A DNA stretch of 10,562 nucleotides. Source: Nitrospirota bacterium. GTDB lineage: Bacteria > Nitrospirota > Thermodesulfovibrionia > UBA6902 > BMS3Bbin08. The notes below the pieces were generated by a model, which saw nothing but the letters and a program-made list of their open reading frames with translations, made no database searches and was not told the DNA's origin. The DNA lies in assembly GCA_030637135.1 (NCBI GenBank), contig DAOVVO010000038.1, forward strand, positions 1 through 10,562. Reading direction: 5' to 3'. Made by a program: the position numbers and the translations under genes. Positions 1 to 6,476 of this stretch are shown here, piece by piece (positions within the stretch are counted from its first letter, which is position 1; every line of letters begins with the position of its first letter).

Positions 1-65
1 CGAACGTATCAACAGTAAAGCGGCACAGGGAATCCTCGCCTGCGGCAGAATTGGAAAAACGATGA
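1..65 (+). CDS. C-terminal tail of an unidentified upstream gene (partial)
   Basis: Reading frame 3 is open from the window edge and stops at TGA 63-65. That stop overlaps the hemL ATG (62-64) as ATGA, the usual arrangement of translationally coupled genes. The visible tail of about 20 residues is charged and ends AAELEKR; it has no recognisable motif, so I cannot name the product. The hemL frame is also open back to base 2, so a longer hemL reading frame could occupy these bases instead. Coupling is the better explanation, because the HemL sequence from ATG 62 already has the normal family N-terminus and its own Shine-Dalgarno signal is weak. Confidence 0.4.
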   Translation, partial: NVSTVKRHRESSPAAELEKR

Positions 66-1348
66 AACATAAAAAATCCGGAGAACTGTTTAAAAAGGCA
101 AAACAGCTTATTCCCGGGGGCGTTAACAGCCCTGTAAGGGCATTTAAGGCTGTTGGCGGGAAACCCCTCTTTATAAAATCGGCAAGGGGCTCTAAGATTT
201 ATGACGTTGATGGAAATGAATACATAGATTATGTCCTTTCATGGGGACCGCTGATTCTCGGTCACGCTCATCCACAGGTAATAAAGGCACTGCACAAAGC
301 AGTTGAAAAAGGCACAAGTTACGGTGCACCTACCAGCCTTGAGACAGAGCTTGCCAGTATGGTTCGTAAAGCATACCCGTCAATGGAAATAATAAGGATG
401 GTCAACTCCGGTACAGAGGCTACAATGAGCGCTATAAGAGTAGCCCGTGGTGTTACAGGCAGGGATAAGATAATAAAATTTGAAGGGTGCTATCACGGCC
501 ATGCAGATGGTCTCCTTGTGAGGGCTGGGTCAGGAGCAATGACCTTTGGTGTACCCGACAGCCTCGGTGTTCCTGAAGACTATGCAAAAAATACAATAAC
601 AGCGCCGTTTAATGATTTAAAAATGCTTGAGACAATCCTCGAAAGAGAGGCACAAAACATCGCCTGTGTTATTCTTGAGCCTGTCGTGGGAAATATCGGC
701 TGTGTTCTTCCAAAACCGGGCTTTCTTAATGGGATAAGGAGTTTAACAAAGCAATACGGGATCATTTTAATATTTGACGAGGTTATGACAGGTTTCAGGG
801 TAGCATACGGCGGAGCACAAAAGGCATATGGTATAAAACCTGATATGACATGTCTTGGAAAAGTAATCGGGGGAGGTCTTCCTGTAGGGGCATATGGCGG
901 CAAAAAAGAAATAATGAAAATGGTAGCCCCGGATGGACCTGTGTACCAGGCCGGTACACTTTCGGGCAATCCACTCGCCATGACCGCAGGCATAGAGACA
1001 TTGAAAATTTTATCAAAGCACAATACGTATAAAAAACTTATGGATAAAGCAGAGGCCCTTGAACATGCCTTACAGGATGCCTCAAAACGGGCGGGTATAA
1101 AAACAAAGTTTTACAGAGCAGGCACAATGTTCTGCACGTATTTTACCGATAGTGAAGTTATTGATTATGCTACCGCTAAAAAAGCAGATACAGTACAATT
1201 TGCCAAATTCTTCGGTAAGATGCTCGAGGGAGGCATTAATCTGGCGCCCTCCCAGTTTGAAGCAGGTTTTATATCCCTCGCCCATTCACATGCAGATATA
1301 AACAAAACCGCACAAGTGGCGTATAAGGCGTTTAAAAAACTATTGTGA
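62..1348 (+). CDS. hemL: Glutamate-1-semialdehyde 2,1-aminomutase
   Basis: This PLP enzyme converts glutamate-1-semialdehyde to 5-aminolevulinate, the last step of the cytosolic C5 route that feeds haem, corrinoid and other tetrapyrrole synthesis. The 428-residue length is normal for the family. Visible family landmarks are LIPGGVNSPVRAF near residues 16-28, NSGTEA at 115-120 (cofactor phosphate contact), YHGHADG at 144-150, the FDEV motif with Asp239 that contacts the pyridine nitrogen, and the PLP-binding lysine Lys267 in LGKVIGGGLPVG. The start at ATG 62 matches the family N-terminus; only a weak purine stretch (GGAAAA) precedes it, and it overlaps the preceding stop by 4 bases. The 3' end overlaps ychF by 4 bases (GTGA), so the three frames look like one operon. 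Haem-pathway partners such as hemA are not in the window. Confidence 0.97.
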   Translation: MKHKKSGELFKKAKQLIPGGVNSPVRAFKAVGGKPLFIKSARGSKIYDVDGNEYIDYVLSWGPLILGHAHPQVIKALHKAVEKGTSYGAPTSLETELASMVRKAYPSMEIIRMVNSGTEATMSAIRVARGVTGRDKIIKFEGCYHGHADGLLVRAGSGAMTFGVPDSLGVPEDYAKNTITAPFNDLKMLETILEREAQNIACVILEPVVGNIGCVLPKPGFLNGIRSLTKQYGIILIFDEVMTGFRVAYGGAQKAYGIKPDMTCLGKVIGGGLPVGAYGGKKEIMKMVAPDGPVYQAGTLSGNPLAMTAGIETLKILSKHNTYKKLMDKAEALEHALQDASKRAGIKTKFYRAGTMFCTYFTDSEVIDYATAKKADTVQFAKFFGKMLEGGINLAPSQFEAGFISLAHSHADINKTAQVAYKAFKKLL

Positions 1349-2487
1349 AACTTGCTATTACCGGTTTTTCCAATTCAGGGAAGACAACTGTTTTTAATGC
1401 TCTCACAGGCTTAAACTTAGAAACAACCACATATCCTACCTTAATTTCCACCCATCCTGAACCACATACAGGGGTGGTAAAAATCCATGATAAACGGCTC
1501 GAGAGACTTGCCACTATTTACAGACGCAAAAAAACTGTCTATGCAACGATCGAATATGTTGATTTCCCTGGCATCACGTCTGCAAGATCAGGGGGTGATA
1601 CATCACAGAATATCAAGGTCTTTGATCTAATAAAAGGTGCTGATGCAATCGTGCACGTTGTGAGGGCATTCGAAGATGATACGATTATTCATCCATTAGG
1701 AAAGACAGACCCTGTCAGGGATGTAAAATCATTTGAAACTGAACTTGTTCTCGGAGACCTGGAATTTGTCGAAAAAAGACTTGAAAGAATAGAACTCTCC
1801 GCTAAAAAAGGAAAAAAGCAGGACGAATCAGAAAAACAATTATTATTGAAATGCAAAGATGCCCTTGAACATGAAATTTCACTCAGAAATGTTTCGTTCT
1901 GTGATGAAGAAAAAAAACTCATGCCCATCTATGAATTTTTATCTGTAACACCTGAAATAATAGTGCTCAATATTGGAGAAAAAGATATCGGTACAGAAAA
2001 AGTGAAAAATTTTCGGGATGAAATAGAGAATTATTTCAAAGAAATACATCAAGATGCAATTCCCCCCGGAAGCGAGTCGGACAGACCTGTTATAACCCTG
2101 TGCGGAAAAATAGAAATGGAAATTGCCCAGCTCCCGCATGATGAAGCCAAAGCATTCCTCGTCGACCTGGGAATTGATGAGCCGGCTATGCACCTGCTCT
2201 GCAAAGTTCCCTATGATACCCTCGGTCTTATCTCGTTTTTTACCGTCGGCAAAAAAGAGATAAAGGCATGGACAATAAAAAAGAACACCGAAGCACAAAA
2301 AGCAGCAGGTAAAGTGCATTCAGATATGGAGAGGGGATTTATAAGGGCAGAGGTTATCAGCTATGACAATTTTATTGCGTCAGATGAAGATATGGTAAAG
2401 GCAAGAGAAAAAGGGTTAGTTAAACTTGAAGGTAAGCATTACGTTGTACAAGACGGAGATGTAATAAATTTTAAGTTTAATGTATAG
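1345..2487 (+). CDS. ychF: YchF/Ola1-family P-loop NTPase (DUF933 C-terminal domain)
   Basis: This is an Obg-superfamily NTPase of 380 residues; E. coli YchF has about 363. Members bind ATP as well as or better than GTP and associate with ribosomes. The G1/Walker A motif is GFSNSGKTT (7-15), G3 is DFPG (73-76), and the G4 position has NIGE (209-212). This fits the Ola1/YchF NxxE motif rather than the NKxD of true GTPases. Residues about 135-190 form a charged helical insert, as in the YchF coiled coil. The last 90 residues (FFTVG...EIKAWTI, RGFIRAEV, LEGKHYVVQDGDVINFKFNV) are the TGS-like YchF C-terminal domain. The start is GTG 1345, overlapping the hemL stop as GTGA with only a weak Shine-Dalgarno, which implies translational coupling. 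Its P-loop differs from the usual GLPNVGKST, so this may be a divergent YchF lineage. Confidence 0.9.
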   Translation: MKLAITGFSNSGKTTVFNALTGLNLETTTYPTLISTHPEPHTGVVKIHDKRLERLATIYRRKKTVYATIEYVDFPGITSARSGGDTSQNIKVFDLIKGADAIVHVVRAFEDDTIIHPLGKTDPVRDVKSFETELVLGDLEFVEKRLERIELSAKKGKKQDESEKQLLLKCKDALEHEISLRNVSFCDEEKKLMPIYEFLSVTPEIIVLNIGEKDIGTEKVKNFRDEIENYFKEIHQDAIPPGSESDRPVITLCGKIEMEIAQLPHDEAKAFLVDLGIDEPAMHLLCKVPYDTLGLISFFTVGKKEIKAWTIKKNTEAQKAAGKVHSDMERGFIRAEVISYDNFIASDEDMVKAREKGLVKLEGKHYVVQDGDVINFKFNV

Positions 2488-2516
2488 TGCTTTTCAAAAA
2501 TCAGTACGGGGGACAC

Positions 2517-3191
2517 TCAACAAAAATAATAACTCATACAGTGCTCAGCATCTGCAAAAGAATCAAGGACAATATCTGCATTGGTGTTAAGCAGTTCCTG
2601 TTTTGAATAGGGACCGGTCGCTACAGCTATACACACTGCGCCGTGAATCTTCGCACACTGTACATCCCTCGGGGTATCTCCAACTACAATACAATCTTTC
2701 GACGAAACATCAATACCTATCCGTGAAAATTTATGAAGCGCTATAGGTAAAAGCTTATCTCTGTCTTCATGGTCACTGCCAAAAGCGCCGGCAGGAAAAT
2801 AGTCGTTTAAACCAAAAGAGCCTAACTTTATTCGTGCCCCGGCTTCAAGATTGCCTGTAAGGAGCCCGAGAGGCATTTTCTTTTCTCTTAATAAACCGAG
2901 CACCTCTCTTATCCCGGGCTTAAGTTTTCGCCTCGGGTTGTCAATCTCATCTGCAAGAAACCTTAGATATGCATTGGCAATTCCTCTTAAATTTCCATCC
3001 ATATGGGGTAGTCCGTGAGCTTTCAATCCCTGTTTCATAATCTGTATATCAGTCTTTCCAGCCATTGAGATACCTTTAAAAGCATCTTTTATTCCAAAAA
3101 CCTTATAAAAAGCCCTGTTTAAGGACATTGTACCTGCCCCGCCTGTATCTATCAGCGTCCCGTCGATGTCAAAAAGGATTAACTTTTTCAA
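2517..3191 (-). CDS. HAD-family hydrolase, phosphoglycolate-phosphatase-like
   Basis: This is a soluble haloacid dehalogenase phosphatase of about 224 residues. All four HAD motifs are present, numbered from the first in-frame TTG at 3197: motif I FDIDGTL with Asp10 (nucleophile) and Asp12 (acid/base), motif II Thr114 in LLTGN, motif III Lys148 in DRDKLLP, and motif IV VVGDTPRD (171-178). The helical cap lies between residues about 20 and 95, as in Gph/subfamily IA enzymes. Two TTG codons are candidate starts, at 3197 and 3191. AGGAGG lies only 1 base before the first but 7 bases before the second, so TTG 3191 (MKKLILFDIDG) is chosen. The gene converges on ychF with 29 bases between the stops and is divergent from rplU. 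The substrate cannot be read from the sequence; phosphoglycolate or another small phosphate ester is possible. Confidence 0.9.
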   Translation of the reverse strand: MKKLILFDIDGTLIDTGGAGTMSLNRAFYKVFGIKDAFKGISMAGKTDIQIMKQGLKAHGLPHMDGNLRGIANAYLRFLADEIDNPRRKLKPGIREVLGLLREKKMPLGLLTGNLEAGARIKLGSFGLNDYFPAGAFGSDHEDRDKLLPIALHKFSRIGIDVSSKDCIVVGDTPRDVQCAKIHGAVCIAVATGPYSKQELLNTNADIVLDSFADAEHCMSYYFC

Positions 3192-3211
3192 CCTCAAACC
3201 TCCTGCCCTCT

Positions 3212-3217
3212 ATTATA
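3212..3217 (-). promoter_or_regulatory. Candidate -10 element for the HAD phosphatase gene
   Basis: The minus strand reads TATAAT, an exact sigma-70 -10 consensus, a few bases upstream of the AGGAGG Shine-Dalgarno and 21 bases from the chosen TTG start. No convincing -35 hexamer lies 16-18 bases further upstream; the sequence there is a run of A on the minus strand. The call therefore rests on the -10 match and position alone. Confidence 0.35.
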
Positions 3218-3331
3218 GCTAATTATCGTTGAGAATTTTTTTGGTAAGAATTTTTGTCCTCTCAAATTGACTTTATTCCAGGATTTATGGTAAAAAATAT
3301 TCTTATCTCATTTACAATTGGAGGCTTTCTC

Positions 3332-3640
3332 ATGTATGCAGTAATAGAAACAGGCGGAAAACAATACAGAGTCTCTGAGGGAGACGTCTTAAAGATTGAA
3401 AAAATAGAGAACAAAAAATCTGTTACATTCAATACTGTTTTAATGGTCTCAGACGGTAAAAAATATTCTTTCGGAAACCCTTTTGTTTCATCCGCCAAGG
3501 TAAGCGCAGATGTACTGGGCAATGAGAAAGACCGTAAAGTGCTTGTTTTCAAACAAAAACCAAGAAAAGGGTACAGGAAACTGAGAGGCCACAGGCAGCA
3601 GCATACAATAATCAAGATTAAAAATATAGAAGTTAAATAG
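3332..3640 (+). CDS. rplU: 50S ribosomal protein bL21
   Basis: bL21 binds 23S rRNA in the large ribosomal subunit. The 102-residue product is the usual length and opens with the family signature MYAVIETGGKQYRVSEGD. The C-terminal KxKPRKGYRKLRGHRQ stretch matches the bL21 signature. ATG 3332 is chosen because a TTGGAGG Shine-Dalgarno (3319-3325) precedes it by about 6 bases. The frame stays open upstream to a TTG at 3254, but the extra 26 residues are not part of the family. A TTGACT hexamer at 3267-3272 could be a -35 box, but its best -10 partner (TAAAAA, 18 bases away) is poor. rpmA follows after 131 bases, with no prp/ysxB gene between them as in Firmicutes. Confidence 0.97.
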   Translation: MYAVIETGGKQYRVSEGDVLKIEKIENKKSVTFNTVLMVSDGKKYSFGNPFVSSAKVSADVLGNEKDRKVLVFKQKPRKGYRKLRGHRQQHTIIKIKNIEVK

Positions 3641-3719
3641 GGTTCGAGGTTCTGGTTCGGAGCAACTCTCAGCAAAATCTGCACGATCCATTTGAATATT
3701 CCACCGGTATTCTCGACAT

Positions 3720-3748
3720 TTGTATTTTTAGCGTAAATTTGTTTTAAT
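3720..3748 (+). promoter_or_regulatory. Candidate promoter for rpmA in the rplU-rpmA spacer
   Basis: TTGTAT (3720-3725) and TTTAAT (3743-3748) are separated by 17 bases. The -10 matches the sigma-70 consensus at 5 of 6 positions, the -35 at only the first 3. A start near 3755 would give a short leader containing the strong Shine-Dalgarno. The rest of the 131-base spacer holds no open frame of note, only a GGTTC word repeated three times just after the rplU stop (3641-3659). No terminator is visible between rplU and rpmA, so read-through transcription is also likely. Confidence 0.3.
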
Positions 3749-3771
3749 AAACATAGAGGAGGACATAATAA

Positions 3772-4038
3772 ATGGCTCATAAAAAAGGAGTCGGCAGTAC
3801 CAGAAATGGCCGGGACAGTGAATCAAAACGCCTCGGTGTAAAAAAATTTGGTGGCCAGTTTGTTAAAGCCGGCAATATCCTTATGAAACAGAATGGAACA
3901 AAGTTTCATCCTGGAATCAATGTAGGGATTGGAAGCGATAATACGCTCTACGCAAAAATAAACGGCACTGTTTCATTTGAACACAAGAGCAAGACAAGGC
4001 GTCAGATTAGTGTTTACCCATTAGCACAAGCGGAATAG
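3772..4038 (+). CDS. rpmA: 50S ribosomal protein bL27
   Basis: bL27 reaches toward the peptidyl-transferase centre with its flexible N-terminus and helps place tRNA. The product is 88 residues, a normal size. The N-terminus MAHKKGVGSTRNGRDS and the following LGVKKFGGQ, GTKFHPG and VGIGSDNTLYA segments are all family landmarks. The protein starts directly with AHKKG and has no cleavable N-terminal extension of the Firmicutes type, which agrees with the absence of the Prp protease gene next to rplU. A strong Shine-Dalgarno, GAGGAGG at 3756-3762, precedes ATG 3772. The gene is followed by an intrinsic terminator at 4076-4100, which separates the two ribosomal protein genes from obgE. Confidence 0.97.
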   Translation: MAHKKGVGSTRNGRDSESKRLGVKKFGGQFVKAGNILMKQNGTKFHPGINVGIGSDNTLYAKINGTVSFEHKSKTRRQISVYPLAQAE

Positions 4039-4075
4039 ACGCTTGTCATTGTAAACCCATTACACAATTATATAC

Positions 4076-4100
4076 AAGGCGGGCATGTCCCGCCTTTTTT
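4076..4100 (+). terminator. Intrinsic terminator after rpmA
   Basis: A GGCGGG arm (4078-4083), a 5-base loop and a CCCGCC arm (4089-4094) form a perfect GC-rich 6-bp stem. Two flanking A-T pairs can extend it. Six T residues follow at once (4095-4100). It lies 37 bases after the rpmA stop and is the clearest terminator in the window. Confidence 0.9.
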
Positions 4101-4163
4101 GATATCGTCCCATTACCATAAATATCTGAAGATACTATTGCGAGCAACCCCATATATAGAACA

Positions 4164-4265
4164 ATGCTCAAAATGTCCGCCTTACCAGACCTCGGCATCT
4201 GTTTAGAATCTTATCCGAACAAATCGCTCTCCCTTGTATCAGAAACAAAAATCATGTATCGTTAA
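4164..4265 (+). other. Short open frame (33 codons) immediately before obgE, possible leader peptide
   Basis: ATG 4164 opens a 33-codon frame that ends at TAA 4263-4265, three bases before the obgE ATG and in the same frame. No Shine-Dalgarno precedes it and the peptide (MLKMSALPDLGICLES...) resembles nothing I know, so it may be chance. Its position is the reason to record it: obgE has no ribosome binding site of its own, and termination-reinitiation from this frame would be one way to translate it. The rest of the 4101-4268 spacer shows no other clear gene. Confidence 0.2.
4234..4262 (+). promoter_or_regulatory. Candidate obgE promoter that would give a leaderless mRNA
   Basis: TTGTAT (4234-4239) and TATCGT (4257-4262) are separated by 17 bases. 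Transcription starting about 7 bases past the -10 would begin at or next to the A of the obgE ATG (4269), which would explain the missing Shine-Dalgarno. Both hexamers are imperfect, so this is a candidate only. An obgE promoter is expected somewhere here because a strong terminator lies upstream at 4076-4100. Confidence 0.3.
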
Positions 4266-4268
4266 TCA

Positions 4269-5324
4269 ATGCAATTTATAGACCGGGTAAAAGTATACGT
4301 TAAAGCGGGAAACGGTGGAAAAGGGTGTATAAGCTTTCGGAGGGAGAAATATGTCCCCAGAGGCGGACCTAATGGAGGAGATGGAGGACGAGGCGGCCAT
4401 ATTATCTTTAAGGCAACAAGAGATATGAATACCCTTCTTGATATTAAATATCAGCAACAGTACAGGGCTGAAAAAGGCCAGCATGGAATGGGCAAAGACA
4501 TGCACGGGAAAAACGGAAGAGACCTCATCATACGTGTACCACCCGGCACCCTGATAAAGGATGCTGAATACGCTGAAATCCTGTGTGACCTTACAGGCGA
4601 AGGTCAGGAATTTACAGCTGTTAAAGGTGGCAGGGGAGGACTTGGCAATGCCCATTTCAAAACGTCTACGAGACAGGCACCCAGGTTTGCCCAGCCGGGA
4701 GAACCCGGTCAGGGAAAAGATTTAGTGCTCGAATTGAAACTCCTTGCTGATATTGGACTGATAGGGCTTCCAAATGCAGGAAAATCTACTCTTATTTCTG
4801 CCGTATCTTCTGCAAGGCCTAAAATTGCAGACTATCCCTTCACCACACTCGTACCGATACTCGGTGTTGTTAAGTACGCAGAATTCAAAAGCTTTGTAAT
4901 TGCAGATATTCCCGGCCTAATAGAAGGTGCTCATAAGGGCGTGGGTCTTGGTTTTCAGTTCTTACGCCACGTTGAAAGGACATCTATTCTGCTGCACCTT
5001 ATTGATATATCAGAAACTGTTCGTGAAGACCCGGTGGATAATTTTATAAAAATAAACAAGGAGCTTGAGCTGTACAACCCTCAGTTATATAAAAAACCAC
5101 AGGTAGTGGCAGGAACAAAGCTCGATATAATGGGTAACAGGAAAAGACTTGACAGGATTTCACGTTATTGTAAAGATAAGAACTATGATTTTTTTCCGAT
5201 ATCTGCTGTTACAGAAAAAGGGATAAAGAAACTCATGACATTTCTTGGTAAAAAAACAGAAGAGATAAAAATGACAGAGCGAAAAAGTGATGAAGTCAAA
5301 AAGGAGCAGGATAACACCGTATGA
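4269..5324 (+). CDS. obgE: Obg family GTPase (CgtA), ribosome assembly
   Basis: Obg is an essential GTPase that binds late 50S assembly intermediates and links ribosome maturation to growth and stress signals. The 351-residue protein has the glycine-rich Obg fold at about 1-158 (GNGGKGCISFRREKYVPRGG, GGDGGRGG, KGGRGGLGNAHF). The G domain follows: G1 GLPNAGKST (166-174), a G2-region threonine in YPFTT (189-193), G3 DIPGLIEGA (213-221), G4 TKLD (283-286) and G5 SA (312-313). G4 has Thr where NKxD has Asn; to my knowledge TKxD occurs in other Obg proteins. The C-terminus is short and charged. The start is fixed: TAA 4263-4265 lies in frame one codon before ATG 4269. There is no Shine-Dalgarno in the preceding 20 bases. 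The 3' end runs into proB through a short overlapping frame. Confidence 0.96.
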   Translation: MQFIDRVKVYVKAGNGGKGCISFRREKYVPRGGPNGGDGGRGGHIIFKATRDMNTLLDIKYQQQYRAEKGQHGMGKDMHGKNGRDLIIRVPPGTLIKDAEYAEILCDLTGEGQEFTAVKGGRGGLGNAHFKTSTRQAPRFAQPGEPGQGKDLVLELKLLADIGLIGLPNAGKSTLISAVSSARPKIADYPFTTLVPILGVVKYAEFKSFVIADIPGLIEGAHKGVGLGFQFLRHVERTSILLHLIDISETVREDPVDNFIKINKELELYNPQLYKKPQVVAGTKLDIMGNRKRLDRISRYCKDKNYDFFPISAVTEKGIKKLMTFLGKKTEEIKMTERKSDEVKKEQDNTV

Positions 5325-5353
5325 CTTTCATCACTCTAAGACCCTTACAATGA
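5321..5353 (+). other. Ten-codon minicistron bridging obgE and proB
   Basis: ATG 5321 overlaps the obgE stop (TGA 5322-5324) as ATGA. The frame encodes MTFITLRPLQ and ends at TGA 5351-5353, which overlaps the proB ATG (5350-5352) as a second ATGA. An AGGAGCAGG purine stretch at 5302-5310 could serve ATG 5321, whereas ATG 5350 has no good Shine-Dalgarno. The geometry fits a termination-reinitiation relay carrying ribosomes from obgE to proB. The overlaps are seen directly; translation of the peptide is inference. Confidence 0.4.
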
Positions 5354-6444
5354 AACGGTTAGTAATAAAAATAGGAAGCAATATCCTTGCTTCAGCTGAG
5401 CAGGGACTGAATATCAGAAGACTTCACGCTATCACACATGATATCTCAGAGGTAGTTGATAAAGGGATTGAAGTAGTCATTGTTTCTTCTGGCGCTATTG
5501 CTGCAGGGCTCAAAAAACTCGGTCTTAAAGAAAAACCGAAAGATATAAGGCTCAAACAAGCTGCTGCTGCTATTGGACAATCAAGTCTGATGTGGGCTTA
5601 TGAACACAGCTTTGCTGGCTTTAAAAAAAAGGTTGCGCAGGTATTGCTCACCCGGGATGACATAACAAACCGCCAGAGATATATAAATGCCAAAAACACC
5701 CTGTTCACCCTGATAAACTACAGGGTCATTCCCCTTATCAATGAAAATGACCCTATAGCGGTTGATGAGATAAAATTCGGGGACAATGATATGTTAGCCT
5801 CTCTTGTAGCGGGTCTTGTGGAAGCTGATATGCTCGTCATACTTTCTGATGTTGAAGGACTGTACACAAAGGATCCCAAAATTAAAGATGCGCAGATTAT
5901 AGACAGTGTAGACGAGATTACCCCTGATATTGAAAAACTCGCAGGAGGAAAAGGCAGCGCACTCAGCACGGGGGGTATGTACTCCAAGTTACTTGCAGCC
6001 AAGCAGGCGAATAATTACGGCATTCCTGTGGTAATACTCAGCGGTAAAAAAAGCGGGCTTCTTCCCCGTTTGGCGAATACCGAAAAAATCGGAACGTATT
6101 TTAAACCGAAAGAGCAGAAACTATCTTCTAAAAAAGGCTGGATTGCCTATGGTCTGAAATCAAAAGGTATGGTCTTTCTCGATAAGGGTGCCGTAAAGGC
6201 GTTAACATCCCTCGGGAAAAGCCTTCTGCCGTCAGGCATAATAAAAATTGAGGGAAATTTTAATATAGGGGATTGTATAAGCTGTATGAATAAAGAAGGG
6301 AAAAAAATAGCAAAGGGTTTGACAAATTATGCTTCAAAAGACCTCGAGCAGATTAAGGGAAAGAAGACCTCTGAAATAGAAAAGATGCTGGGTTATAAAT
6401 ACTCAGATGAAGTTATCCACAGGGATAACCTCGTAATTGTTTAA
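5350..6444 (+). CDS. proB: Glutamate 5-kinase with C-terminal PUA domain
   Basis: ProB phosphorylates L-glutamate to glutamyl 5-phosphate, the first and usually proline-inhibited step of proline synthesis in the cytoplasm. The 364-residue product has an amino-acid-kinase domain at about 1-260. Landmarks are VIKIGSN with Lys7, VSSGAIAAG (45-53), LINENDPIAVDE (129-140), FGDND (143-147), LSDVEGLY (165-172) and STGGMYSKLLAA (206-217). A PUA domain follows at about 274-364 (FLDKGAVKAL, SLLPSGIIKIEGNF, VIHRDNLV). ATG 5350 is chosen because MKRLVIKIGSN is the usual family start. The frame extends upstream to an ATG at 5287 inside obgE, but that extension is not conserved family sequence. Linkage to obgE is common in several proteobacterial groups. 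proA is not in the window. The gene converges on pgi, 32 bases away. Confidence 0.96.
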   Translation: MKRLVIKIGSNILASAEQGLNIRRLHAITHDISEVVDKGIEVVIVSSGAIAAGLKKLGLKEKPKDIRLKQAAAAIGQSSLMWAYEHSFAGFKKKVAQVLLTRDDITNRQRYINAKNTLFTLINYRVIPLINENDPIAVDEIKFGDNDMLASLVAGLVEADMLVILSDVEGLYTKDPKIKDAQIIDSVDEITPDIEKLAGGKGSALSTGGMYSKLLAAKQANNYGIPVVILSGKKSGLLPRLANTEKIGTYFKPKEQKLSSKKGWIAYGLKSKGMVFLDKGAVKALTSLGKSLLPSGIIKIEGNFNIGDCISCMNKEGKKIAKGLTNYASKDLEQIKGKKTSEIEKMLGYKYSDEVIHRDNLVIV

Positions 6445-6476
6445 ACACATTTTTCTGCAGGGAACCTGAATAGTTA

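Noticed and set aside
580..1023. A 147-codon open frame on the minus strand inside hemL.
   Set aside because: It is antisense to a highly conserved coding region, has no family resemblance, and is explained as a shadow of hemL codon usage.
3254..3331. Longer rplU reading frame from TTG 3254.
   Set aside because: The extra 26 residues are not part of bL21, while a good Shine-Dalgarno directly precedes ATG 3332 and the product then has the normal length.
3641..3665. GGTTCGAGGTTC just after rplU, resembling a tRNA T-loop.
   Set aside because: No acceptor stem, D-arm or anticodon arm surrounds it; it is a short GGTTC word repeated three times.
3262..3780. A 172-codon minus-strand open frame across rplU and the rplU-rpmA spacer.
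   Set aside because: It lies opposite conserved bL21 codons and reads as a cysteine- and leucine-rich chance translation with no recognisable domain.
4110..4210. A tRNA-like D-arm (GCCGAGG...GGTAAGGC) on the minus strand upstream of obgE.
   Set aside because: The following bases do not form a proper anticodon stem, and no T-arm (GGTTCGAATCC-type) or 7-bp acceptor pairing can be found, so it is not a tRNA gene.
5287..5349. Longer proB reading frame starting inside obgE.
   Set aside because: The extension is not conserved ProB sequence; MKRLVIKIGSN at 5350 is the standard start.
6445..6476. CAGG-GAA-CCTG mini-hairpin between proB and pgi as a shared terminator.
   Set aside because: The stem is only 4 bp and has no T-run positioned after it on either strand, so it cannot be supported as a terminator.
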